DNA of 24,801 bases, taken from Chara braunii (Eukaryota > Streptophyta > Charophyceae > Charales > Characeae). This document shows, one piece after another, positions 1 to 8,926 of this stretch (its first letter is position 1; every line of letters begins with the position of its first letter). The translations under genes were made by a program, and so were the position numbers. Location of the stretch: assembly GCA_003427395.1 (NCBI GenBank), contig BFEA01000019.1, positions 4,463,737 through 4,488,537 of the forward strand, written 5' to 3'. The notes below the pieces were generated by a model. That model was given only the letters and a program-made list of their open reading frames with translations. It was not told the DNA's origin and searched no databases.

Positions 1-153
1 TAGCGATGTCCAAAAATAGTCCCTTGCTGATGTCCAATCAATGTCTGTCTCAGGAATGTCGAAGCAGATCCTGGGCGCAATGCCCACTGTACCCCTGCCT
101 GTATCCTCTGCCTGTAACCTCTCTCTTACTCTCGTATCTGAAGAAGAAGAAGA

Positions 154-216
<63 letters not shown>

Positions 217-633
217 GGGGGGGGGGGGGGAGATGGATGGGGAGACGAAGAGATCGTCTTCCCTACTGTCTCACCTGCAGGAAGGCCGCCAGCACTGACT
301 ACCGCGAGGTTGCTGTCTGGTGCAGGTCACGAGGAGTCCCAGCTATGGCGCCAGGTAAGTCTGCCGTCCGCAGGTATGCCTCCGCCCTCTCCTACCTACT
401 CCCCTACTTCTAGTTCTCGCAGCGCAGCGCTAAGCTGCAGCGCTGGTCCAGCAGCGTGTCGCTCGAGAAGTGAGCTACCTGAACTCCCTCAGCCCAGCCT
501 CAGCTCAGCTATAAGTATCGCTGGGCGAGGCTGAGTCTCCCTGGTGCTGGCTTCAAACGGTCCAGCCGATCTGGGTCCCTACCGGACATCCAGACCGTGC
601 TGCAGATGCAGCAAGGCGCGAAAAGGCGCCTGG
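1..633. other. LTR-like or unassigned repeat sequence
   Basis: I see no gene here. The block contains the GA/G microsatellite, a TATA-like CTATAAGTAT near 509-518 on the plus strand and a strong donor-like CAG/GTAAGT near 355. It is continuous with the 340-bp module at 634-974, which lies directly against the polypurine end of a minus-strand gypsy fragment. It may therefore be the rest of that element's LTR, running off the left edge of the window. Apparent ORFs through it are Arg/Glu repeats produced by the GA tract and are not credible genes. Confidence 0.35.
160..230. repeat. (GA)n microsatellite followed by a 14-nt G run
   Basis: Uninterrupted GA dinucleotides cover about 160-207, preceded by a short GAA-repeat lead-in. 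After a short CAGAGAGAA break there is a pure G run at 217-230. A similar GA tract lies inside the other LTR at 7009-7066. Confidence 0.95.
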
Positions 634-974
634 CCTTGGTCCGGTCTCGTCTCAGTGTACCCGGCCCAAGGTGCTGCCTTGGTGCCTGCAGTCCAAAACG
701 GCTTTGGTACCGTTGAGTCAGGTGCCAAAACGTGCCTGCTTTCGGAAGGGCCTCGTCCCTCTGTACCTGGCCCAAGGCGCTGCCTTGGGGTCTGCAAGTC
801 CGAAACGACGTCTGCACAGGCGAGCAATAGGACAACAGGTAAGTAAGTAAATAAATAAATAAATACTGCCGCCTATATCTGCAATCTGCGGTCTGGGCGG
901 CCGCCTTGGGCCTCCAGGGCGCATGTCTGCTGGCATGCGGCCTGGGGCCCCTCAGAATCCGTCGGGCCTCTCAA
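634..974. repeat. 340-bp dispersed module, copy 1 (LTR-like)
   Basis: This block matches 7598-7938 in the same orientation at roughly 91% by eye, about 29 differences, many of them transitions. Each copy contains an internal tandem duplication with a 106-bp period (motif GGCCCAAGG near 663 and 769). Each also has a CAG/GTAAGT donor-like site followed at once by AATAAATAAATAAA. Copy 1 ends beside the C run at 975-984, which on the minus strand is a polypurine tract. Read on the minus strand, an LTR would start TGAGAGGCC at 973. I infer that it is the start of a minus-strand LTR. The plus-strand poly(A) signal leaves the orientation open. Confidence 0.7.
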
Positions 975-2010
975 CCCCCCCCCCTCCTTATGAAGTCAAG
1001 CGGGGTCGAGGGCGAAGCTGACGATCTGAAGGTGGTGCGACATGGAGCCGAAGATACCGGCTTGCCTTGCATCTTGCGTTCGTAGTGTGTGAGAACATCC
1101 GGTGCTGTTGCTTGGAGTTCCGCACGGGTCAACCGACGGGCAACTTTGTGGGTGCAGTACGCAAAGTGTACCAAGTATTCGGTCGGCCTGTTGCTGTAGC
1201 GTCACTGGGAGACAATGTCGCAGACCTCTTGAAAACCGTCCATAGAGAGTGGGTCTTGCGATCGTCACCCGGGAAAGTCGTCATGTTCCGCTGGCGTGTA
1301 AAGAGCCAACTTGGAGCAATGAAAGACCAGGTAGACGGGCAAGTGGGCGGGCACGTGAATGATGAAGGTCCAGCGGGTGCTACGATGGGCCAGGGCCCCA
1401 TCAATTTCGGGAGGAGCTTGGGAGGGAGATGTTGTTCGAGGCTGAATTCTGCGGCAGAGACCCAAATGAGGTCGCCGACGCAGAATGGACAAGGAAGACG
1501 CTGGCGATTGGCCTGTTGGCTCATGCATTGCTGCGTCTTAGCCATCTGGTTGCGTGCCTTGACAAGTAGCTCTTGCATCCGACGCAAGAAAAGAAGATGG
1601 TCGTCGCTCTTGGCCGCTCGAGGAATGATTGTGTCCAACGGAGAAGTGACCGGCGAGCCGTGCTCGAACTCGAAGGGCGACATCCCGATAGCCGGGTGGA
1701 TGGACGAGTTGTATGCTAACTCGACATCCGGCAGCCGCTCAACCCAATCCTTTTGGTCGGGACGGATGAGAGTGTGAAGGAGAACTTATGAGGTCTCATG
1801 CACCCTCTCCGTTTGGCCATCGGTTTGGGGGTGGCGATCCAAACTTGGCTTGAGAGATGAGCCCCATCGTTTGATGAGCGCCAACCAAAAATCGAACATG
1901 AACCGAGTCTCGGTCGCAGACGATTTCCTTGGGGTAACCCTTGGTTCGAATCCAACGGGCGTAAAGAACCTCTGCCAACTCCGGTGCCTTGGATTTTGTT
2001 TTCCCACTAT
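975..2010 (-). pseudogene. Ty3/gypsy integrase C-terminal and chromodomain fragment (decayed, minus strand)
   Basis: Read on the minus strand, this encodes the second half of a Ty3/gypsy integrase. It has the segment after the second catalytic Asp (KGYPKEIVCDRD), then HPQTDGQTER with the catalytic Glu, a tract with ELAYNSSIHPAIG, a GPWPIVAPAG GPY/F-like module, and a chromodomain-like tail (AELQATAPDV) down to about 990. A frameshift near 1925 splits the core, a TAA at 1786-1788 interrupts it, and a further frame change precedes the tail. The front of integrase, with the zinc finger and first catalytic Asp, is absent, as are RNase H, RT, protease and gag. A purine tract (AAGGAGGGGG on the minus strand, 989-975) adjoins the LTR-like module to the left, as expected at a gypsy 3' end. 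It is non-functional as it stands. Confidence 0.85.
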
Positions 2011-2470
2011 TTCGTTTGTGGAAAATCGCAATAGCGCAACACCTGAAATTTCCGTTTTCATTTCTCTTTTGAAAATTCAAAATTTCATTGTTGGAAATCC
2101 AGAATATCTTTCTTTTGATAATTTTGAATTCCTTTTGCGATTTCCCGTTATTTGGAAATCCGGAATATTTTTTGTAATTTCCGAAATTTGTTTTTTTCTT
2201 GAAAAACGGTCCGGGAAATGCCTCTTGCAGTTGCCATTTTCCAAACTGTGCGTACTCTGATCCGAGTAATTTTGAATATTTTTTTTATTTTATTTTCGGA
2301 ATTCTTTTATCGGAGAGTCATTTGCAGTTTGAAAGTTCAATTTTTTTTTTCCTCATTGGTAATTTCGCACTTCAAGGGGAATTGGGAGGCCTACTGAACT
2401 TGCAAACGAGTATTTTTTTCTCTCGAATTTTTTTGCAAAGTTCAAACTTTTCTTTTTAATTAGTGGCTCC
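2011..2470. other. AT-rich block with no gene, short internal repeats
   Basis: Composition changes abruptly from about 50% GC to strongly AT-rich DNA with T-runs. The motif TTGGAAATCC(A/G)GAATAT occurs at 2091-2107 and 2152-2168, a 61-bp spacing. Related TTCCGAAATTTG words lie nearby. ORFs through it translate to Phe/Ser-rich low complexity and I do not believe they are genes. It separates the minus-strand integrase fragment from the plus-strand gag. It may be a remnant of a further insertion or an element leader. Its origin is unknown. Confidence 0.6.
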
Positions 2471-2577
2471 TTATCTGGGCGATCAACCCACCCCTCCCAA
2501 CCTATGTTGTTGCCCCCTCTTGTCTTCTCTATCTGTCTCCGGGTACCCCCTGCGGCGACATTGGTGAGTTGCCACTT

Positions 2578-2722
2578 CAGCAGGCTACATCAGCAGGCTA
2601 CGTTAGCAGACCCCGTCAGTAGGCCACAAGGGCAGACCACGTTAGCAGGCCATGTCAGCCGACAGCCGCACCACGTCAGCAGCCGAACAGTGCCATGTCA
2701 GCAGCAAGGAGTGCCTCGTCAG
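2578..2722 (+). repeat. Degenerate 15-16 bp tandem repeat (CAGCAGGCCACGT-like)
   Basis: The block repeats variations of CAGCAGGCTACGT, including GTTAGCAGACC, GTTAGCAGGCC and GTCAGCAGCC, just upstream of the gag start. It lies in what would be the gypsy leader. It looks like an expanded minisatellite in untranslated leader sequence. Confidence 0.6.
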
Positions 2723-2768
2723 CAGTCCTCCGGCCTGGTCTATGCTCACGCGCTTACAAACAGCCGAC

Positions 2769-4238
2769 ATGGACAAGAAGTCCGGGGAAACGGCTGAGGC
2801 CTATCAGGCCCGGATGCTGGCTTTGATTACTGAACCCAAGAAATGGGCGGACGAGGTAGCAGCCGCGGAGAAGAAGAAGACAGAGGACGCCGAGAAGTCA
2901 CGTCTATTGGCAATCGAACAACAATGCCAGTAAGATGAGGCAGCAACAAAGGCTGCAGATGAAGAACGAAGTCAACGACGCGAGGAGATATTCAAGGGAG
3001 AGCAAGCCTTGCTCACAATGGCAGTGGACTGACAAGCCGAGGCCGAGAATGGTAAGATGGAAGAGTGAAAGCAAGATCGCTCTACTCTCCCATTTCACGG
3101 ATCTCCTGGCAACGTGAATTGCACAACAGGAGGACATCCACAACCTCGATGACGGGGTTCAGACGCACAACCAGGCGTTTGATCAAGTCAACAGCCCCCT
3201 CCAGCAGCTGGAGAAACGACCCATGGCCGCCCCCGTGGCCGGCTCCTCCAACACCTCTGCTCGCCTCGATACTTCGGAGATCGACGTCGGAGCCCTCAAG
3301 GACGGAGCGAAGTTACAGCAAACCGCCACGCAACAACTGGAGCAGCGGTTTTGTGTTGCTGTTGCCAACCCGAGCTCGGCACCCCGTGAGACAACTCCGA
3401 AGTTCGATGACCAGGAAATCCTCTGCGATTCGACGAAGACGGAACCGATCCCGTGGTTCCGCAAGTTTGAGCTCAGGTTGCAGCTACACCAGGTCAACGA
3501 CGGCAAGAAACATGCGTACTTGTACTCCGGGTCGGATGCGCGTGCCACGCATGGTTGGACAATCTCTTGTCCAAGTACGGGGTAGTAGCTGCCAACTTAT
3601 ACACCAAGATCAGCTGGGATGATCTAAAGGCGGCGTGGCATATGCGGTTCCAAGTAGAGCCGTCGAAGATCAAGGCAATGGACAAATTGATGACCTTCGA
3701 ATAAGGCATGCTGCCGAGTGTTGGTTGGATTGCCGAGTACCAACGTTTGACATCAGTCCCAAACATTCACATGGGGTTCAAGGTCGTCAAACACTACATC
3801 TCGAGGTCGTGTCCGGCGTTGGGCAACGCCTTGACTCCTGTCGAGGAGACCCTGACGACAACGACCGAGCTCTTCGGCAACCTTTTGTCTGCGGCAGGCC
3901 CGAGTAGAGATCAGCATCGGCTGAAAGTGGTCGTGGTCGCGACGACAAAGCCAACCGACCCTTCTAGCGAGGCCCTGTCTGCCAATGAAGGGGACAAACT
4001 CGCAGCCGCCCGGGATGGTGGCCGCCCTGGCGAAGGCCGAGGACGCGGTAAGCCGAAGACAAACGCCACATCTATCCCCGGGCCCGACGCAGTAGCTCCA
4101 GCCCCATGGACCCACTATGGCCTCTCAGAGCAAGCACACAAGCAACGCACGAGATTCCACTATTGTCTGTGGTGTAACAACAATCTCCACGACAAAGTGG
4201 GCTGCCCGTCGAAAGGCAAAGGCAAATCGGGAAACTGA
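2769..4238 (+). pseudogene. Ty3/gypsy gag (capsid and CCHC nucleocapsid), decayed
   Basis: Gag packages retroelement RNA in a virus-like particle. The likely start is the ATG at 2769 (MDKKSGETAEAYQARM). A Lys/Glu-rich coiled-coil-like stretch follows. A retrotransposon gag/capsid-like region (WFRKFELRLQLHQV, then SWDDLKAAWHMRF) runs to about 3880, and a Gly/Arg/Lys-rich tail carries a zinc knuckle. The knuckle reads CLWCNNNLHDKVGC, a clean C-X2-C-X4-H-X4-C, near 4171-4212. The frame is broken by in-frame stops at 2931 (TAA), 3030 (TGA), 3066 (TGA) and 3702 (TAA), and by frame changes near 3118 and 3548. The final TGA is at 4236-4238. Family assignment rests on the knuckle, the position upstream of a retropepsin and the capsid-like region. 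It cannot give a full product now. Confidence 0.85.
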
Positions 4239-4314
4239 GCACGGCCGGGAGTGAATCGACGACACTCTCGACGCCTTCGGAACCGGTCGCTTCACGGGTG
4301 ACTGCCCTTTCTAA

Positions 4315-5403
4315 GGACATGCGAAAGTAGATAGTCCTCCTCTTCTATATTCTTATGAGGACTATGCTGCCCGACTCGTTCCTACGTTGGGTACTCATGC
4401 TCAAGGACAAGACGTGTGTGCGACATCTTCCCCGTCCGACAGCGACGACTTGTCGTCTTCAAGTGGTTCTTCACGAGATTCGGCGAGCGAGTTCAACATA
4501 GAGGTATTGGACCCTCTCACGTTCGAGGATTTCTCATGGCTTCCTCTCCCGACCACGGGCCGTTTGTTGGGACCGCAATGCGCAGCATTATGCGCTCATC
4601 TTCACACGTATCTATCTTTCTATGCACCAACAACTTCGCCGACGGAGGACGAAGTTGTGTTGGGGGACATCCATGCATATGTTACCAAGGTGGCCCGCGA
4701 GTTTCACAAGCAGCGGTACGATGACAGCAATGCACCGCTCCTCTATGTCCGCATCCAAGTTGGGCAAGCGTCTTGCAGCGCTTTGCTGGATAGCGGCGCG
4801 TCTCGCAATTTCATGAGCCAAGCCTGTATGCAAAGGGCTGGCCTTGGCGCACAAGTTAGGAGGAAGGCAAACCCGGCGGCGATTAAGTTGGCAGACGGAA
4901 GGACACAACAACTTATCGACCGCTACATCAAGGCCGCATCGGTATATTTCGCACCTCATGCATGGGAACCGGTGACGCTCGACATTTTGGACATGAACTT
5001 CAACATTATTTTGGGAATGCCTTGGCTTGCAAGTGCGGATCACACAGTCAACTTCCACCGGCGGACTCTTACCGTTCGGGACGCCTTCGACGCCGAAGTG
5101 CCGTGTACTATTCCTCTTCTTCACTCTTCGATTCAGTGCCAAGTGGTGACGACCAAGTCATTCCGGGCTACTTGCGCTTACTAGCAGCCCGACGAGATAG
5201 GCCTATGCTTCCTACGGATCGTCGCGGTAGCCGACTCTTCCCCCATGGACTTGTCTTCAGACCCCTGTGTGGTATGGTTGCTTGACGAGTTCACCTACAT
5301 CTTCGAGTCACCTACCGGTGTGGTGCCGGATTGGCCAATCTCTCACGAGATCATTCTTGAGGCTGGTGCCGTGCCGCCGAAAGGTTGCATTTACCTTATG
5401 AGC
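4315..5403 (+). pseudogene. Ty3/gypsy retropepsin-like protease and RT-linker
   Basis: This is the start of pol. An aspartic protease would cut the Gag-Pol polyprotein. The frame opens after a TAA at 4312. The first in-frame Met of the long open stretch is at 4387, but the natural product was probably part of a fusion and did not start there. A Ser/Asp-rich N-terminal part is followed by the catalytic loop LLDSGASRNF (Asp near codon 135 from 4387) and the second hallmark IILGMPWLAS (codons about 207-216). After an in-frame TAG at 5182 the same frame continues with LLDEFTYIFESPTGVVPDWP and HEIILEAGAVPPKGCIYLMS. That is the conserved linker that normally leads into reverse transcriptase. Here it stops and joins integrase sequence directly. 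Confidence 0.85.
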
Positions 5404-6345
5404 GATCATGCCGAGGCACCGGAGTTGGCCGAGGTTCTTTACGATGGTTGGATTCTAACCAAGGGTTACCCCAAGGAAATCATCTGCGACCACTACACTC
5501 GGTTCATGTCTGATTTTTGGTTGGCACTCATCAAACGATGGGGCTCATCTCTCAAGCCGAGTTTGGCTCGCCACCCCCAAACGGATGCCCAAATGGAGAG
5601 GGCGCATCAGACCGCATAGGTTCTCCTTCACACTCTCATCCGTCCCGACCATAAGGATTGGGTTGAGCGGCTGCTGGATGTCGAGTTAGCATACAACTCG
5701 TCCATCCACCCGGCTATCGGGATGTGGCCCTGCGAGTCCGAGCACGGCTCCCCGGTCACTTATCCGTTGGACACAATCATTCCACGAGCGGTCGAGAGCG
5801 ACGGCCATCTTCTTGTCTTGCGTCGGATGCAAGAGCTACTTGTCAAGGCACGCGACCAGATGTCTAAGACGCAGCCACGCATGAGCCAACAGGCCAATCG
5901 CCAGCGTCTTCCTTGTCCATTCTGCGCCGACGACCTCGTTTGGGTTTCCGCTGCGGAGTTCAACCTTGAACAAGACATCTCTCGCAAGCTCCTCCCGAAA
6001 TGGATGGGGCCCTGGCCGATCGTGGCACCTGCTGGGGATGCACCCGAAGGACCTTCCTTCATCATTCAGGTGCTCGCCCACTTGCCCGTCTACCCGGTCT
6101 TTCATTGCTCCAAGTTGGCTCTTTACATGCCAGCGAAACATGACGATTTTTCTGGGCGACGATCGCAAGACCCACCCTCTATGGATGGTTTTCAAGAGGT
6201 CGGCATCTCCCAGCGACGATACGGCAACAGACCGACCAAATACTTGGTACCCTTTGCGTACTGCGCCCACAAAGCTGACCTGTGTGGAACTCCAAGCAAC
6301 AGCTCCAGATGTTCTCAGACGCTACGAATGCAAGATGCAAGGCAG
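5404..6345 (+). pseudogene. Ty3/gypsy integrase C-terminal part with chromodomain-like tail, fused in frame to the protease linker
   Basis: Integrase would insert the element cDNA. Only its rear part is present. The frame inherited from the protease segment continues through APELAEVLY, KGYPKEIICD (second catalytic Asp), HPQTDAQMERAHQT (catalytic Glu), ELAYNSSIHPAIG and the GPY/F-like KWMGPWPIVAPAG. It ends in a chromodomain-like end, QRRYGNRPTKYLV then VELQATAPDVLRRYE. A TAG at 5617-5619 interrupts it, and a frameshift near 6270-6290 moves the tail into another frame. The zinc-binding front, first catalytic Asp, RNase H and RT are missing. It is about 90% identical by eye to the minus-strand copy at 975-2010. 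Confidence 0.87.
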
Positions 6346-6381
6346 GCCGGTATCTTCTGCTCCACACCACACCTGCGTCCA

Positions 6382-6388
6382 GGGGGGG
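6382..6388 (+). promoter_or_regulatory. Polypurine tract of the plus-strand gypsy element
   Basis: Seven Gs directly precede TGTTACATGC, the start of the 3' LTR. This is the usual place of the plus-strand primer in LTR retroelements. The assignment rests on position between the end of integrase and the LTR terminus. Confidence 0.7.
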
Positions 6389-6407
6389 TGTTACATGCTG
6401 CGCCTGC

Positions 6408-6600
6408 AAAGAGGGCCATTTTTAGGCCCTGTGTCGTTTCAGCCTGAAAGCCTGAAAACAAGGCCTATATGCCCTGTGTCGTTTCAGCCTGAAAGCCTGA
6501 AAACAAGGGCCTACAGGCCCTGTGTCGTTTCAGCCTAGAAAGGGCACTCCAGGCCCTGAGTCTTTTCAGCCTGAAACGGAGGGCCATTTTCAGGCCCTCA
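6408..6600 (+). repeat. Tandem repeat in the LTR U3, period about 45-46 bp
   Basis: The word GCCCTGTGTCGTTTCAGCCT starts at 6426, 6471 and 6517. A diverged GCCCTGAGTC copy follows at 6553, and the edge word GAGGGCCATTTT occurs on both sides. Such U3 repeats in LTRs often carry promoter or enhancer sites. That role is inference here. Confidence 0.85.
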
Positions 6601-6754
6601 TAAGATCGACCTGCCCTGAAACTTAGGCACCAGACTAGGGTTTGAGCACAGGCCATTTTGGGCCTGTTTTCAAGACAACCTTTGTTTGAACTTCAACGCC
6701 AGGGTCTGGCACATTTTGGCATTGGCAAGAGCGGGCTCCTGGACGGGCCAGCAC

Positions 6755-6762
6755 TATATAAG
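6755..6762 (+). promoter_or_regulatory. TATA box of the gypsy LTR
   Basis: TATATAAG lies in the sequence GCACTATATAAGACTGG, about 366 bp into the LTR and downstream of the U3 tandem repeats. This is a normal position for an LTR promoter. Transcription would run rightwards. Confidence 0.6.
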
Positions 6763-7007
6763 ACTGGCCTGCCCTGAGGTAGTCTTCAGGATTCGGCAGC
6801 AGCACTCTGGAGGAGCGCTGCAGTAGTAGTAGTAGTAGCGTTAGCAGTAGTCTTCAGCGCTGGGCGCTATTAGGAGCTAGACTAGCACTGCAGAGAGATA
6901 GAGATTGGGCGGAGGCCAGGGAGATTCACGTGCAGCGCCATAGCTCCAGCTCGTCGCCGAGGTACCTGCAGCACAGCGCCATCTTCACAGGTTAGTACGT
7001 GGCACAT

Positions 7008-7008
<1 letters not shown>

Positions 7009-7066
<58 letters not shown>
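7009..7066. repeat. (GA)n microsatellite
   Basis: Pure GA dinucleotides for about 58 bp, inside the 3' LTR and followed by a TTC/CTT pyrimidine-rich stretch. Confidence 0.97.
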
Positions 7067-7071
<5 letters not shown>

Positions 7072-7597
7072 CTTCTTCCTCTTCTCAGTCCACCATCTCC
7101 CCCTCACCCTCTCGCTACCTGACTTCACTGCAGCAGCAGACTATGAGAGAGAGGGATTGGTGCATTGGGCTTCAGACATCTGACGAGGGATTATCTGGGA
7201 CTCGTACCGAAGACTTGGTGTTGACGACATTCCCATCTTCCCCCTCTTCTTCGTCTGATCCCCTCCTCTTCGTCTGTGTATGGTGTGGACCTGGCGCATT
7301 CTTCCTGTGTGTACACCTTGTGATGAGGATGATGTATGTGTGGTCTGCATTGCAACATTGATTGGGCTAGTCATTGGTATTCTAGCATTGCGCTGCGCTG
7401 TCTTGTACTATGTGAGAGAGGTCAGTCCCGGTCAGGTCAGGGCTTATATCTAAGTCTTCCACTGCGCTACAAGGTGCCATTTTGTATGTATCAGGATGTA
7501 CATTGCTTGTTGGGATTCCACTAACACCGCATTGTCCATTCAGTATCAGATTGTGGATCCTTGGCTATACATACATTGCCCAACTGGGCATGTAACA

Positions 7598-7938
7598 CCT
7601 TGGTCTGGCCTCGTTTCGGTGTACCCGGCCCAAGGTGCTGCCTTGGTGCCTGTAGTCCGAAATGGCGTTGGTACCGTTGAGTTAGGCGCCAAAACGCGCC
7701 TGGTTTCAGAAGGGCCTCGTCCCTCTGTACCTGGCCCAAGGTGCTGCCTTGGGGTCTGCAAGTCGGAAACGACGTCTGCACAGGCGAGCAATAGGACAAC
7801 AGGTAAGTAGATGAATAAATAAATAAATACTGCTGCCTATATCTGCAATCTGCGGCCTGGGGGGCCGCCGTGGGCCTCCAGGGAGCATGTGTGCTGGCAT
7901 GCGGCCTGGGGCCCCTCAGCAACCGTCGGGCCCCTCAA
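7598..7938. repeat. 340-bp dispersed module, copy 2
   Basis: Direct-orientation copy of 634-974. Homology begins immediately after GCATGTAACA at 7597 and ends about 23 bp before the second GCATGTAACA (7961-7970). It contains the same 106-bp internal duplication, the CAG/GTAAGT site and the AATAAATAAATAAA run. It is either the U5 end of the plus-strand LTR or a fragment of a second LTR family inserted beside it. Confidence 0.75.
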
Positions 7939-7967
7939 ATGGGGCCCACGTGGAGGCTCAGCATGTA

Positions 7968-7970
<3 letters not shown>

Positions 7971-8005
<35 letters not shown>
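7971..8005. repeat. Compound (CA)n(GA)n microsatellite
   Basis: Five CA units and then twelve GA units directly follow the GCATGTAACA terminus at 7961-7970, at the right edge of the retroelement block. Confidence 0.95.
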
Positions 8006-8465
8006 GTGCCATGATTGCAGTGCTGTTAGCACGTAGTCTTCTTTAGTGGGCCAAGTCTTAGCACATTTCGCGTGCTTGGTACAAAGATTGGCTCTTGTTT
8101 TTCTTTGTACGTGGTAAGACTTCTGGTAGAGACTGGAGCAGGTGAGTGAAGCTGAGTGGCTGGTGAGCACATCTTGTGTCATATGGTATCTCAAGGTTAT
8201 TGTTGATTTGGTTGGCTTTAGATGTTCCGTCTTTTTTGCGCTCCTGTTTTGCATGTGGATGCATGCTGGTCACTGAATGGCAAAGCTAAGGATTGTGATT
8301 CAGGCATCATGTTGGGTTACGGAATGAGTGATAGAGACAGGGCAATGCTTGTTTTAGTCATCTCAAGCAACTCCTGTGCAAAGCCAGCATGCTGATCCAC
8401 TTTGCTAGGATGATGATCTCCACGTTTTCCTTGGTCCTGGCAAGTCTTTTTTAGGGGGCTCAAGC
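8006..8465. other. No gene seen
   Basis: Unremarkable intergenic sequence. The ORFs present are short and of low quality, and I recognise no repeats. Confidence 0.6.
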
Positions 8466-8926
8466 TGGCACTGGAGTGTGGCTTGGTGCCGGGTCATGCA
8501 GTCTGCTCTGTTTCCATGCATGGGCCGACTGGTATGATAGGTTATGGTGGTGCAGGCAGCCAGTTCAAGGGACCATCTGCACTTTGGGTTGTGGCTTCAG
8601 TCCATCTGGTGGTCCTGCTATCGAACTGCGTTGGCGCTCCAGCACCGCCCGAGTAGGTTATCTCACTTGCAGCACTTCCCCTGTCGAGTGTCATTAATGG
8701 TGGCACTCAGCGTGTGGTTTAGTCCTGAGTCATGAGTTCTGCTGTGTTTCCATATGAGATCAGACTGATATGATAGCTGATGGTGGTTCAGGCGGCTAGT
8801 GTAATGGCTTGTTTGCACTTTGGGATATGCCTGGAGTCGGTCTGGTGATCCTGCTAGCAAATTTCTTTGGTGCTCTGGTACTGCCTGAGAAGGTCATCTG
8901 AATTGCGACATTTGGTGTATGTCACA
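8466..8926. repeat. Diverged 235-bp tandem duplication
   Basis: Copy 1 begins with TGGCACTGGAGTGTGG at 8466 and copy 2 with TGGCACTCAGCGTGTGG at 8701. The copies share in order CTCTGTTTCCAT / CTGTGTTTCCAT, ATGATAG..TGGTGGT, TTTGCACTTTGGG-type words, and TGGTG(G/A)TCCTGCTA. I estimate about 70% identity. Neither copy holds a convincing ORF. Confidence 0.7.

Larger units (their letters stand above)
6389..7597 (+). mobile_element. 3' LTR of the plus-strand gypsy element (alternative right end 7970)
   Basis: The left end is TGTTACATGC (6389-6398) right after the polypurine tract. Its exact inverted complement GCATGTAACA occurs at 7588-7597 and again at 7961-7970. The LTR is therefore 1,209 bp or, if it includes the 340-bp module, 1,582 bp. 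Inside are a tandem repeat (6408-6600), a TATA box (6755-6762), GTA triplets (about 6822-6840) and a GA microsatellite. The only AATAAA poly(A) signal I noted lies in the 340-bp module near 7820, which favours the longer end. No matching 5' LTR lies upstream of gag, so the element is 5'-truncated or rearranged. ORFs inside are spurious. Confidence 0.75.

Noticed and set aside
6-413. Overlapping ORFs rich in Arg-Glu repeats
   Set aside because: They are translations of the GA microsatellite with no flanking homology.
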